This document shows, piece by piece, positions 7,802 through 16,800 of a stretch of 64,000 nucleotides of DNA. Each line of letters begins with the position of its first letter. The stretch's first letter is position 1. This stretch comes from Flavobacterium urocaniciphilum (GTDB lineage Bacteria > Bacteroidota > Bacteroidia > Flavobacteriales > Flavobacteriaceae), in NCBI RefSeq assembly GCF_900110615.1, contig NZ_FOEI01000003.1:62001-126000 (forward strand), in the 5' to 3' direction. A program made the translations under genes and the position numbers. The notes beneath the pieces are model-generated. The model saw only the letters and a list, made by a program, of their open reading frames with translations. It made no database searches and was not told where the DNA came from.

Positions 7802-9055
7802 ATGCAATTAAAACGTGTAGTAGTAACAGGTCTTGGAGCTTTAACTCCAATTGGTAACAACATTCAAGAATATTGGGATGCTTTAATTAGCGGAAAAAGC
7901 GGTGCTGCGCCAATTACTTATTATGACACTGAAAAACATAAAACTAAGTTTGCGTGCGAAGTTAAAGGATTCAATATTGAAAACTATATGGATCGTAAAG
8001 AAGCGCGTAGATTAGATAAATTTGCGCAATATGCTATCGCAGCTAGTGATGAAGCTATTAAAGATGCTGGTTTAGAATTAGAAAAACTTAACAAATATAA
8101 AGTTGGAGTTATTTGGGGAGCTGGTATTGGAGGTTTAGAAACTTTCCAAGAAGAAGTATTAAATTATGCAAAAGGTGACGGAACTCCACGTTTCAATCCT
8201 TTCTTCATCCCTAAAATGATTGCTGATATTGCACCTGGACATATTTCTATGAGAAATGGTTTCATGGGTCCAAATTATACAACTGTTTCAGCTTGTGCTT
8301 CTTCAGCTAACGCTTTAGTAGATGCTTTCAACTATATCCGTTTAGGAATGTGTGATGTTATTGTGTCTGGTGGTTCTGAAGCTGCAGTAACAATTGCAGG
8401 TATGGGTGGTTTTAACTCAATGCAAGCCTTGTCTACTAGAAACGAATCTCCTGAAACAGCATCAAGACCATTTGACGCAACTAGAGATGGTTTCGTATTA
8501 GGTGAAGGTTCTGGAGCTTTAATTCTTGAAGAATACGAACATGCAAAAGCACGTGGTGCTAAAATATATTGTGAAGTTGGTGGTGGTGGTTTATCATCTG
8601 ATGCTTACCATTTAACTGCTCCACACCCAGAAGGAATTGGAGTTATTGCAGTTATGCAAAACTGTTTAAATGATGCTGGGATGAAACCAGAAGAAGTAGA
8701 CCACATCAACACGCATGGAACTTCTACTCCACTTGGTGACGTTGCCGAATTAAAAGCGATTAGTGCAGTTTTTGGTGATCATGCTAAAAACATTAACATC
8801 AACTCTACTAAGTCAATGACAGGTCACTTACTTGGAGCGGCTGGTGCTATTGAAGCAATTGCTTCTATTTTAGCAATTAAAAACGGAATTATTCCTCCAA
8901 CTATTAATCATAGTGTGGTTGATGAAAACATCGATCCATCATTAAACTTAACATTGAATAAAGCTCAAAAAAGAGAAATTAAAGTTGCCATGAGTAACAC
9001 TTTTGGATTTGGTGGACATAATGCTTGTGTTTTATTCAAAAAATTAGAAGAGTAA
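7802..9055 (+). CDS. fabF: Beta-ketoacyl-ACP synthase II FabF
   Basis: 417 residues, a full-length condensing enzyme that extends acyl-ACP with malonyl-ACP in fatty-acid elongation. The Cys-His-His triad is complete: C165 in TVSACASSAN, H305 in NTHGTSTPLGD and H342 in KSMTGHLLGAAGA. The glycine-rich C-terminus (SNTFGFGGHNACVLF) is intact. It lies in an acpP-fabF-rnc cluster with only three bases between its stop and the rnc start. Two hairpins upstream suggest it may be partly uncoupled from acpP transcription. Confidence 0.96.
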   Translation: MQLKRVVVTGLGALTPIGNNIQEYWDALISGKSGAAPITYYDTEKHKTKFACEVKGFNIENYMDRKEARRLDKFAQYAIAASDEAIKDAGLELEKLNKYKVGVIWGAGIGGLETFQEEVLNYAKGDGTPRFNPFFIPKMIADIAPGHISMRNGFMGPNYTTVSACASSANALVDAFNYIRLGMCDVIVSGGSEAAVTIAGMGGFNSMQALSTRNESPETASRPFDATRDGFVLGEGSGALILEEYEHAKARGAKIYCEVGGGGLSSDAYHLTAPHPEGIGVIAVMQNCLNDAGMKPEEVDHINTHGTSTPLGDVAELKAISAVFGDHAKNININSTKSMTGHLLGAAGAIEAIASILAIKNGIIPPTINHSVVDENIDPSLNLTLNKAQKREIKVAMSNTFGFGGHNACVLFKKLEE

Positions 9056-9058
9056 CAT

Positions 9059-9808
9059 ATGCGTCGCATATTAAAAAAAATATTGAAAAAATCCCCTTCT
9101 TCTAATCAAGATGGGGTTTTTTTTGAAAAAATAAGCCAAATTTTAGGGTTCAAACCAAATACCTTAAAATATTACGAAAAGGCTTTTACTCATCGTTCTG
9201 CCAACAAATTAGACGAAAAAGGAAACCCAATTAGTTATGAACGTTTGGAGTTTTTAGGCGATGCGATGTTAGGCAGTGTAATTGCTGCTCATTTATACAA
9301 TAAAGTTCCAACTGGAGACGAAGGATATTTAACTAAAATGCGCTCAAAAATTGTAAGTAGAGAGCATTTGAATGAATTAGGAAGAGATTTTAAATTGGTT
9401 CAATTTGTGGAAAGCAAAGTAAATCCTTCTCATTTTGGTGATAATATTCATGGAAATATTTTTGAAGCCTTTATTGGTGCGATATATTTAGATAAAGGAT
9501 TTGAATATTGTGAAAAATTCATTCATGAAAAAATCATCAAGCAATATGTAAATATCGAACGCTTAGAAGGAAAAGTAATTAGTTACAAAAGCTTAATCAT
9601 TGAATGGTGTCAAAAAGAAAAAAAATCATTTAGATTTGATGTTTTTGAAGACAATGGTAAAGAAGGAATAAAATATTTTGGCGTAAAATTATTCATTGAC
9701 GAAGAAGTTGTGAGTAAAGCAAGAGCGACATCTAAAAAGAAAGCTGAAGAAACAGCTTCTAAAAGAGCCTTTTTTGCTTTACAAGATTTAATTGAGAAAA
9801 AGCAATAA
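9059..9808 (+). CDS. rnc: Ribonuclease III
   Basis: 249 residues: a basic N-terminal tail, the RNase III domain (about 22-155) with signature ERLEFLGDAMLGS (E61, E64, D68), and a C-terminal double-stranded RNA-binding domain (about 175-245, ending KKKAEETASKRAFFAL). It processes rRNA precursors and other structured RNA. At the second metal-ligand site the usual Asp of D-x-x-E-A is N133 (GNIFEAFIGAIYLDKG), while E136 is kept. I believe Asn is frequent here in Bacteroidota, but this was not checked. It is transcribed with fabF, three bases away. Confidence 0.94.
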   Translation: MRRILKKILKKSPSSNQDGVFFEKISQILGFKPNTLKYYEKAFTHRSANKLDEKGNPISYERLEFLGDAMLGSVIAAHLYNKVPTGDEGYLTKMRSKIVSREHLNELGRDFKLVQFVESKVNPSHFGDNIHGNIFEAFIGAIYLDKGFEYCEKFIHEKIIKQYVNIERLEGKVISYKSLIIEWCQKEKKSFRFDVFEDNGKEGIKYFGVKLFIDEEVVSKARATSKKKAEETASKRAFFALQDLIEKKQ

Positions 9809-9856
9809 TTTTTACCGATTTTTTAATCCTATCTTTACAAGATAATTTAAAATTTA

Positions 9857-10327
9857 ATGGCAAATCTTAAACTAACATTAGATGATTTTGATTCAAATGA
9901 TTTTGAACTCATTGCCATACACACAACTTTAAAAGATTTTAAATTAACTTTTTTAATTAATGCTAATTTAAATTTATTATTGTCGAAAAATGAAAACGAC
10001 ATAACCATCAAATCAAACGATGGGATTGGAAAGTTTTCCAGGTTTTGTTTCGAAGATGATAAACAAGATTTAACTTGGGATTTAATAAAAAATAAAACGA
10101 ATTTCTATTCTAATAATTCTAATATTGGTTTCTTTGTAGAAGATACGATTACGATGAATTTAATTCCGGAGTTAAAAACTACCGATTTTTTACTAAAAAT
10201 TGATAATGTAGATTTTAGTTTTAATAGTCAGGAAATAATAAATAAAATAAGTAAAATAAAAGATGTTTCAACTGTATATAAAGTAGAAACAGACAAAATA
10301 AAATCGATAAACAATTTAATTTTTTAA
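9857..10327 (+). CDS. IPExxxVDY family protein, function unknown
   Basis: 156 residues, cytoplasmic (no signal peptide or membrane segment), rich in Asn, Asp, Lys and Phe. It carries LIPELKTTDFLLKID (about 101-115), a variant of the motif that names the IPExxxVDY family, short conserved proteins almost confined to Bacteroidota. In this group the gene commonly sits next to pyk, and here its stop is two bases from the pyk start, so the two are surely cotranscribed. No catalytic residues can be proposed. A link to glycolysis or its regulation is only guilt by association. A TATCTTTA element about 25 bp upstream may be its promoter. Confidence 0.8.
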   Translation: MANLKLTLDDFDSNDFELIAIHTTLKDFKLTFLINANLNLLLSKNENDITIKSNDGIGKFSRFCFEDDKQDLTWDLIKNKTNFYSNNSNIGFFVEDTITMNLIPELKTTDFLLKIDNVDFSFNSQEIINKISKIKDVSTVYKVETDKIKSINNLIF

Positions 10328-10329
10328 AA

Positions 10330-11760
10330 ATGCATACAAATAAAAAAACAAAAATTGTTGCCACATTAGGTCCAGCATGTAGTACGAGAGAAGTAATTAA
10401 AAAAATGATTGACGCTGGTGTAAATGTATTCAGAATTAATTTTTCTCATGCCGATTATACTGATGTAAAAGAAAGAATTGACATCATTAGAGGATTAAAC
10501 GAAGAGTTTGGATACACTACTTCAATTTTAGCCGATTTACAAGGTCCTAAATTGAGAGTAGGTGTAATGAAAGAAGATGTAGTAGTTAATCCTGGAGATA
10601 TTATCACTTTCCAAACGGCTGAAGATGTTGCCGGTACTGCGGAAAGAGTTTATATGAATTACAAAGAATTTCCAAAGGATGTTAATCCAGGTGAAAGAAT
10701 TTTATTAGATGATGGTAAATTAATTTTTGAAGCTGTTGAAACTAATAAAAAAGATGAAGTTGTTTGTAAAGTTGTACAAGGCGGACCTTTAAAATCTAAA
10801 AAAGGAGTTAACTTACCAAATACTAAAGTTTCATTACCGGCTTTAACTCAAAAAGATATTAAAGACGCTATTTTTGCTTGTGAAAACCAAGTTGATTGGA
10901 TGGCACTTTCTTTTGTTAGAACGAAAGAAGACATTAAAGATTTACAAGATTTAATTGAAAAACATTCGGATCATAAAATTCCAATTGTAGCCAAAATTGA
11001 AAAACCAGAAGCGGTTGATAATATTGACGAAATTGTGAATGCTTGCGACGGTTTAATGGTTGCTCGTGGAGATCTAGGAGTTGAAGTTCCAGCACAAGAA
11101 GTTCCTTTAATTCAAAAGAAATTAATTTTAAAAGCTAAATTGGCGAGAATACCTGTTATTGTGGCAACTCAAATGATGGAAACCATGATTACGAGTTTAA
11201 CTCCAACTAGAGCAGAAGTAAATGACGTAGCCAATTCGGTTATGGATGGTGCCGATGCTGTAATGCTTTCTGGAGAAACCTCTGTTGGAAGTTATCCTGT
11301 TCAAGTTATTCAAACCATGACAAGTATTATTGAAAGTGTTGAGGATTCACCATTAATTACGGTTCCTCATAACGCTCCAAATAAAAGAAACAACAGATAT
11401 ATTACGAAATCAATTTGTTTTCATGCAGCGCTAATGGCAGATAGTATAAACGCAAAAGCGGTTACTACTTTAACAAATAGTGGTTATACGGCTTTCCAAA
11501 TTTCTGCTTGGCGACCACACGCACTTATTTTAGTATTTACATCTAACAAACGCATTTTAACTCAATTGAATTTACTTTGGGGTGTTAGAGCGTTTTATTA
11601 CGATAAGTTTACCAGTACAGATGATACAATTGATGATATCAACTTAATTTGTAAAGAAAGAGAATATGTGAAAAAAGGCGATATGGTTGTAAATTTAGCT
11701 GCTATGCCAATAGCCAATAAAGGAATGGTAAATACGTTACGTATTTCTGAAATAGAATAA
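10330..11760 (+). CDS. pyk: Pyruvate kinase
   Basis: 476 residues, full length. It converts phosphoenolpyruvate and ADP to pyruvate and ATP, the last step of glycolysis. Seen are the N-terminal KTKIVATLGPACS, the substrate-binding FRINFSHA, the B-domain lid, the active-site lysine signature IPIVAKIEKPEAVDNIDEI, and MVARGDLGVEVP with ATQMMETMI. The C-terminal domain is present but short, and a fructose-1,6-bisphosphate pocket cannot be judged by eye. It is cotranscribed with the IPExxxVDY gene and ends in a strong terminator. Confidence 0.96.
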   Translation: MHTNKKTKIVATLGPACSTREVIKKMIDAGVNVFRINFSHADYTDVKERIDIIRGLNEEFGYTTSILADLQGPKLRVGVMKEDVVVNPGDIITFQTAEDVAGTAERVYMNYKEFPKDVNPGERILLDDGKLIFEAVETNKKDEVVCKVVQGGPLKSKKGVNLPNTKVSLPALTQKDIKDAIFACENQVDWMALSFVRTKEDIKDLQDLIEKHSDHKIPIVAKIEKPEAVDNIDEIVNACDGLMVARGDLGVEVPAQEVPLIQKKLILKAKLARIPVIVATQMMETMITSLTPTRAEVNDVANSVMDGADAVMLSGETSVGSYPVQVIQTMTSIIESVEDSPLITVPHNAPNKRNNRYITKSICFHAALMADSINAKAVTTLTNSGYTAFQISAWRPHALILVFTSNKRILTQLNLLWGVRAFYYDKFTSTDDTIDDINLICKEREYVKKGDMVVNLAAMPIANKGMVNTLRISEIE

Positions 11761-11780
11761 CAACTAAAATTCCAAATATT

Positions 11781-11822
11781 AAAAATCCCAAATTCCGTCA
11801 AAATGATGAATTTGGGATTTTT
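11781..11822 (+). terminator. Intrinsic terminator after pyk
   Basis: AAAAATCCCAAATTC pairs with GAATTTGGGATTTTT around a 12-nt loop; strong stem and T-run. Confidence 0.85.
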
Positions 11823-11991
11823 TATTTCTAAAAATTTGACAGAATGTTTTTATTAATTTTTTTTGCTATGTGATTAAAAATTAGTAATTTAGAGTTCGCA
11901 AATGACCCAAAATTTATTTTATTAATTTCCTTTAGCATTCCTTTTAAAAGCAAAGGCGATTCGACATGTTAGTGATTAAAACTTAAAACTA

Positions 11992-13413
11992 ATGAATCAA
12001 AAATTGAAAGATAAAATAAAATATCCTAGTATATACTTACTTTTTGGGATCATCTTCTTCTCATGTGCTTCGCTTATACTATTAAATTATTCTACCATTA
12101 GAATTTTATCTGCCAATAGAGCATACGTTACAGGCGAATCTCAATATTCTAAAGCACAGAAAGATGCAGTACGGTATCTTATCATGTATGTACATACTAA
12201 TAACAAAAAATATTGGGAGTTTTATTTAAGAGAAATAAAAGTCATAGATGGTGCTAAACTTGCATTTGAACAATTAAATGTTAATCCAGATGATGAATTA
12301 GTAAAAGTTGGACTTCGAGCAGCCAGAGATAAAGAAGAAGATTTGGATGATATTATTTGGCTTTTTAAAAAGTTTCACAGCACTACATTGTTCTCGGAAG
12401 CATTTGGATTATGGGCGAATGCAAATAAATTATCAGAAGAATTAACGTTACTTGGAAGAGAAGTTCGAAACAATATAATCGCTTCAAATTTAACAGAAGT
12501 TGAAAAAACCACTTTACTACAAAAAATTGAAATAATTAGTGAAAAATTTACAATTGTTGAAAGAAATTTCACAGACGCTATGGTAAAAGGTTCATGGAAA
12601 ACCAAAAGCTATTTAATATTTGCTAATATTTTTTTCATCTTGATAATCATAAGTTGTGTTGGGCTTTATTTTTCTTTAACCATGAAGAAATTATTAGAAT
12701 CGGCCAAAGAAATAAAATTAAAAAACGATAATCTGATAGTTGCCAATCAAGAATTAGATCGATTTGTATATAGCACTTCTCACGATTTGCGTTCGCCGTT
12801 AACATCTTTAAAAGGATTAGTTCAAATTGCCAAAGACGAAGAGGATGTAACACAAATCAGATATTATTTTGATTTAATGGAAGAAACCATAAACAAACAA
12901 GATCGTTTTATCATAGACATTATTGATTATTCACGTAATAAAAGAACGGATAAATCGTTAGAAATTATAGACTTAAACCAATTAATTGACGATTCTCTAC
13001 AACAAAATAATTATTCAGAAAATGTAAAAAATTTAAAAATAGAAAAACACATAGGAATAAAAGAGATAGTGAGTGATGGGCTACGATTAAAAATAATTTT
13101 CAATAATTTAATATCAAATGCCTATAAATATAGCGACCCAAATAAAAAAGAGCAAAAATTAGAAATCAATATCAGTAAGGAAAATGATTGGTGTAAAATT
13201 GAAATAAAAGATAATGGATTAGGTATTGAGAAAGAAAATTTACCAAAAATATTTGACATGTTTTTTGGAACCAATCGCAATATAGGCTCTGGTTTAGGAC
13301 TATACATTACAATGGAAGCAGTAAAAGTTTTAAAAGGAACAATTACGGCAAGTTCACAAATAAATCAAGGAACAATTTTTACAATTTTATTACCTCTAAA
13401 TTATGCAAACTAA
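11992..13413 (+). CDS. Membrane sensor histidine kinase with helical periplasmic domain
   Basis: 473 residues. TM1 (about 13-33), a helical periplasmic sensor (about 40-200) resembling a CHASE3/four-helix-bundle ligand domain, TM2 (about 207-229), a short coiled linker, HisKA with phosphoacceptor H264 (FVYSTSHDLRSPLTSL) and a HATPase domain with N-box (FNNLISNAYKYS), G1 (IKDNGLGIEKENL), F-box (FDMFFGTN) and G2 (GSGLGLYIT). All catalytic boxes are intact, so it should autophosphorylate. Its last 11 bases overlap the start of a receiver-only gene, which is therefore the likely partner. The input signal is unknown: the helical sensor shows no recognisable ligand motif. Confidence 0.9.
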   Translation: MNQKLKDKIKYPSIYLLFGIIFFSCASLILLNYSTIRILSANRAYVTGESQYSKAQKDAVRYLIMYVHTNNKKYWEFYLREIKVIDGAKLAFEQLNVNPDDELVKVGLRAARDKEEDLDDIIWLFKKFHSTTLFSEAFGLWANANKLSEELTLLGREVRNNIIASNLTEVEKTTLLQKIEIISEKFTIVERNFTDAMVKGSWKTKSYLIFANIFFILIIISCVGLYFSLTMKKLLESAKEIKLKNDNLIVANQELDRFVYSTSHDLRSPLTSLKGLVQIAKDEEDVTQIRYYFDLMEETINKQDRFIIDIIDYSRNKRTDKSLEIIDLNQLIDDSLQQNNYSENVKNLKIEKHIGIKEIVSDGLRLKIIFNNLISNAYKYSDPNKKEQKLEINISKENDWCKIEIKDNGLGIEKENLPKIFDMFFGTNRNIGSGLGLYITMEAVKVLKGTITASSQINQGTIFTILLPLNYAN

Positions 13414-13795
13414 TGCATCCATATTATTAATTGAAGACAATTTAATTGATCAACTGATAACAACTAAATTGTTAAAAAAAACGTTTGAAAATTTTCATTA
13501 CCATGTGGTTAATGATGGTAAAGAAGGTATGGATTGGTTGAATGCCATTAATTATAATTCTATTGAACATTTGATCATTTTATTAGATATTAAAATGCCT
13601 GGAATGGATGGTTTTGAATTTCTAAATAACTATGATGCGCTTTCAGAAGAACTAAAAAATAAAACAGAAATTTATATGCTTTCTTCTACTTTAGATCCAA
13701 ACGATTTAAAAAAAGCAAATGAAAATACCTATGTAAAGAAATTATTCAACAAACCTTTATCTGTGGATCAATTTGTAGAAATTATCATGCATTAA
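13403..13795 (+). CDS. Single-domain response regulator
   Basis: 130 residues, receiver domain only. Key residues are present: acidic pair E11/D12, phosphoacceptor D62 in LLDIKMPGMDGFEF, the switch S94-S95-T96 region (YMLSSTLDPND) and K117 in FNKPLS. There is no DNA-binding or enzymatic output domain, so it probably passes phosphate on or acts by protein contact. It overlaps the upstream kinase by 11 bp in an ATG-within-gene arrangement that implies translational coupling. This Rcp1-like receiver type is common in Bacteroidota as a partner of orphan kinases. Confidence 0.9.
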   Translation: MQTNASILLIEDNLIDQLITTKLLKKTFENFHYHVVNDGKEGMDWLNAINYNSIEHLIILLDIKMPGMDGFEFLNNYDALSEELKNKTEIYMLSSTLDPNDLKKANENTYVKKLFNKPLSVDQFVEIIMH

Positions 13796-13811
13796 CATAT
13801 TGAAAATAAAA

Positions 13812-13835
13812 AAGCGCAGAAGTTAATCTACGCTT
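13812..13835 (-). terminator. Terminator of the T9SS type B surface-protein gene
   Basis: On the minus strand AAGCGTAGA pairs with TCTGCGCTT (one mismatch), followed by TTTTTATTTTC. It lies just past the 13842 stop; it may also weakly stop the kinase/receiver transcript. Confidence 0.55.
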
Positions 13836-13841
13836 ATCTTA

Positions 13842-16800
13842 TTATCTCTTCAACGTAAAATGCGATTTAAATATCGCTTTATTATTGCTTTGCGAAGTGT
13901 ATTCTACCGAAAACCAATAATCTGTTGAAGGTAAATCTTTTCCATTATATTTTCCATCCCATCCAATACTTGAAGGCGTAATTTGTTTAATCAATTTACC
14001 ATAACGATCAAATATTGAAATGATAGCATCATTTGAAAAACTTAAATTATAAATGTTCCAATAATCGTTTACACCATCTCCATTTGGAGTGAAAAACTTA
14101 GGATAATTCACAATGTAAATTGGACCAACTCTTGTGGGTGAACAATTACCTAACATATCATAAATATTCACAAAATATTCTCCTGATTCTAAATCGGTAA
14201 ATGTATTACTCGATTGAAAAGCAGTTGTACTTCCATCAGGATATTCTAATTGATATAAATAATTTCCTAATCCGTCTGTAATATTTACAGTTATAAAGGT
14301 TGTATTGGAATCAAATTCTGCACTTACTGTAAAATTAGCCACAGCCGGACTAGAAGCTACAACATTAAAAGTTGAAGTATTATAATTGCAATTTGCGCCA
14401 ACATCTGGAAATAATTTGATAAACTCAACAGTATAGGTTCCTGCAGCGGTTGCACTATAACTTGGACCAGTACTTACTAATGTCCCATTCAAATACCAAT
14501 TTACTGTATACTGAGCTGGATTTAATCCTGTATTAACCGTATAAGAATCAAAAGCAATATTCGTAATTGGATCTACACAAATTAAACCATCATTTATAGG
14601 GAAATTTAATAATGGATGAACAGTAAAACTAAAGGCTTGTTCGTCATTACAATTAGCATTATTTGTAGCTGTTGCATAAACATAATACGTGTAATTTTGA
14701 GAAGTTGTCCCTGTGTTTTCAATACTTAAATCAGTAATTGGTCCTACCCCATTTGGCTGAGAAAAATATCCAATAGTGTATGGAACTGGAGGCAAACTAG
14801 GCAACACATATGTTCCACATTCTTCAGGATCGAACACCAACGCCAAAGTTGATAAATTAGGAGTTTCAGAAACTGTAATCACAATTTCATCTACCTCAAC
14901 ACAACTCACACCAAATCGTCCATTATTAACAGCATAAACAAAAACTGAAATTGGATTAGCAGTTAAAGGTGTGAAAACCGTTCCATTAGGTACTGGGTTT
15001 GTACCGTCATTATTATAAAAATATCCGATTGTATAATTTGTAGTAGGTTCAGGAGGAACATGAGTTAAAACCGGTAAAGTATACGAATCACAAACATTTA
15101 CATTTGGATAATCTGGCAAGTTAATTCCATTATAATACATTTCGAAAGGTTTGTCAACAATACAACCTGTTCCTGGATCTTGGTAGTATAAATAAAATCT
15201 CTGATCGGCATTAAAAACATCAGTAGGTGAAACTAAAACACCTGTTCCAGTTGGACCACCAGCATCTGTATAAATTTGACCAACTGTTGGAGCTGGAATT
15301 GAATACGGATTACATAGAACTTGATTAATATATTCATCAACTATTGGTAGTGGGGTAATAGAAATAGTAAAACTACTTTCTTGTACACAAGAATTGGCAT
15401 CCGGACCAGCGTAAATATAATACGTTCCAGGGGCTAAATTATTCCCCGTTAAATCGATAATTTGACTCGCACTTAATGGCACTTGACCAATTGCACTAGG
15501 ACCACCTGAATACATAAAATAAGATCCGTTTGTTAATGTTGGTAATATGAATTCACCACAATGAGTTCCTGATGGAATAGTATCAACTGCAGGTAACGGA
15601 TTAATAGTGATATTATAATTTAAATTATCTGTACAATTTGGCAATAAAGAGGTATTCGCATAATAATACACCACTTGTGAAGTTGTAATTGGAATGGTTG
15701 GGTCTAATTGCGTTCCTCCACCCATTGGAGCTGTAAAATATCCACCAAAAGAAATTGGAGGTAAATCATAACTCACACAACTAGATATACTAGTAAATAC
15801 AGTTGTATCAACAATATTTACTTGAAACGGATTTTCAATTACACAAAAACCTGGATTCCCGTTAACATCAGTAAAAGTATTTGAATTATAAACATAAACT
15901 GTTTGAGAAGTTGTTATGGCATCACCAGCAAAATATTGCGTTCCCGTTGCACCACTTCCCGAATAATAGAAACCATTGGTTAAAGATGGTAAAACATATG
16001 AATTACAATACGTTACATCAACCGGATCATCAGCTAATGGAATTGGATGAATGTTTATATCAAATTGTTCATCTCTACAAAATACATTGTTTACCTCAGC
16101 ATAAAAATAAACCGTTTGTACGATACTTGTTTGAGTTGTGTTTGTATAGGTTGTACCTACCGGAATTAAAGTTCCTGTTCCTGTTGGACCGCCAGGAGCA
16201 GTGTAAAAAGCCCCAATATTATAAGGAGGATTTGGAATCGTAAATGACCCACAATTGTCTAATGTAGGTTCGTATTCATCTACAAAATAAGCATTAAATG
16301 AAGATTCATTTGTACAACCATTTGCATCAGGACCGATGAAAATAAAATAGGTATTTGTTATATCAATTGTATCACCTGCATTTAATTGTGTTCCTGTACC
16401 ATTCGGACCAGTAAAATAATTTCCATTGGTGATAACAGGTAACACATAGCTACTACATTCCACAACATCTGCAATATCATCTACAATTGGTAAGGGATGA
16501 ACAATAATATCTACACTAGTTACATCAAAACAAGATGGATTTGTGCTGTCTTGCATTCTAATCCAAACTGTAACTGTTGAAGTTCCATTTGGTAAATCTA
16601 CATTTGTAATTGTTGCCCCATTTCCAGCGATAGCATCAGCTTGAAAGGTATAATATAAAACCGTATATCCAGATTGACCGTTTAACACATCCGAATCTAA
16701 GTTGGCTAAAAAGTAAAAAGTACTACCGGCAGTTTCGCATAGTTCAACATCGGCAGGTTGTGTTGCATTTACGGTTGCGCTAATTATCAAATCAAATTGA

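Noticed and set aside
15881..16243. 120-codon plus-strand open frame inside the T9SS type B protein
   Set aside because: Antisense to a repeat-rich gene; His- and Gln-rich translation typical of reverse-complement of Thr/Asn-rich coding; no promoter.
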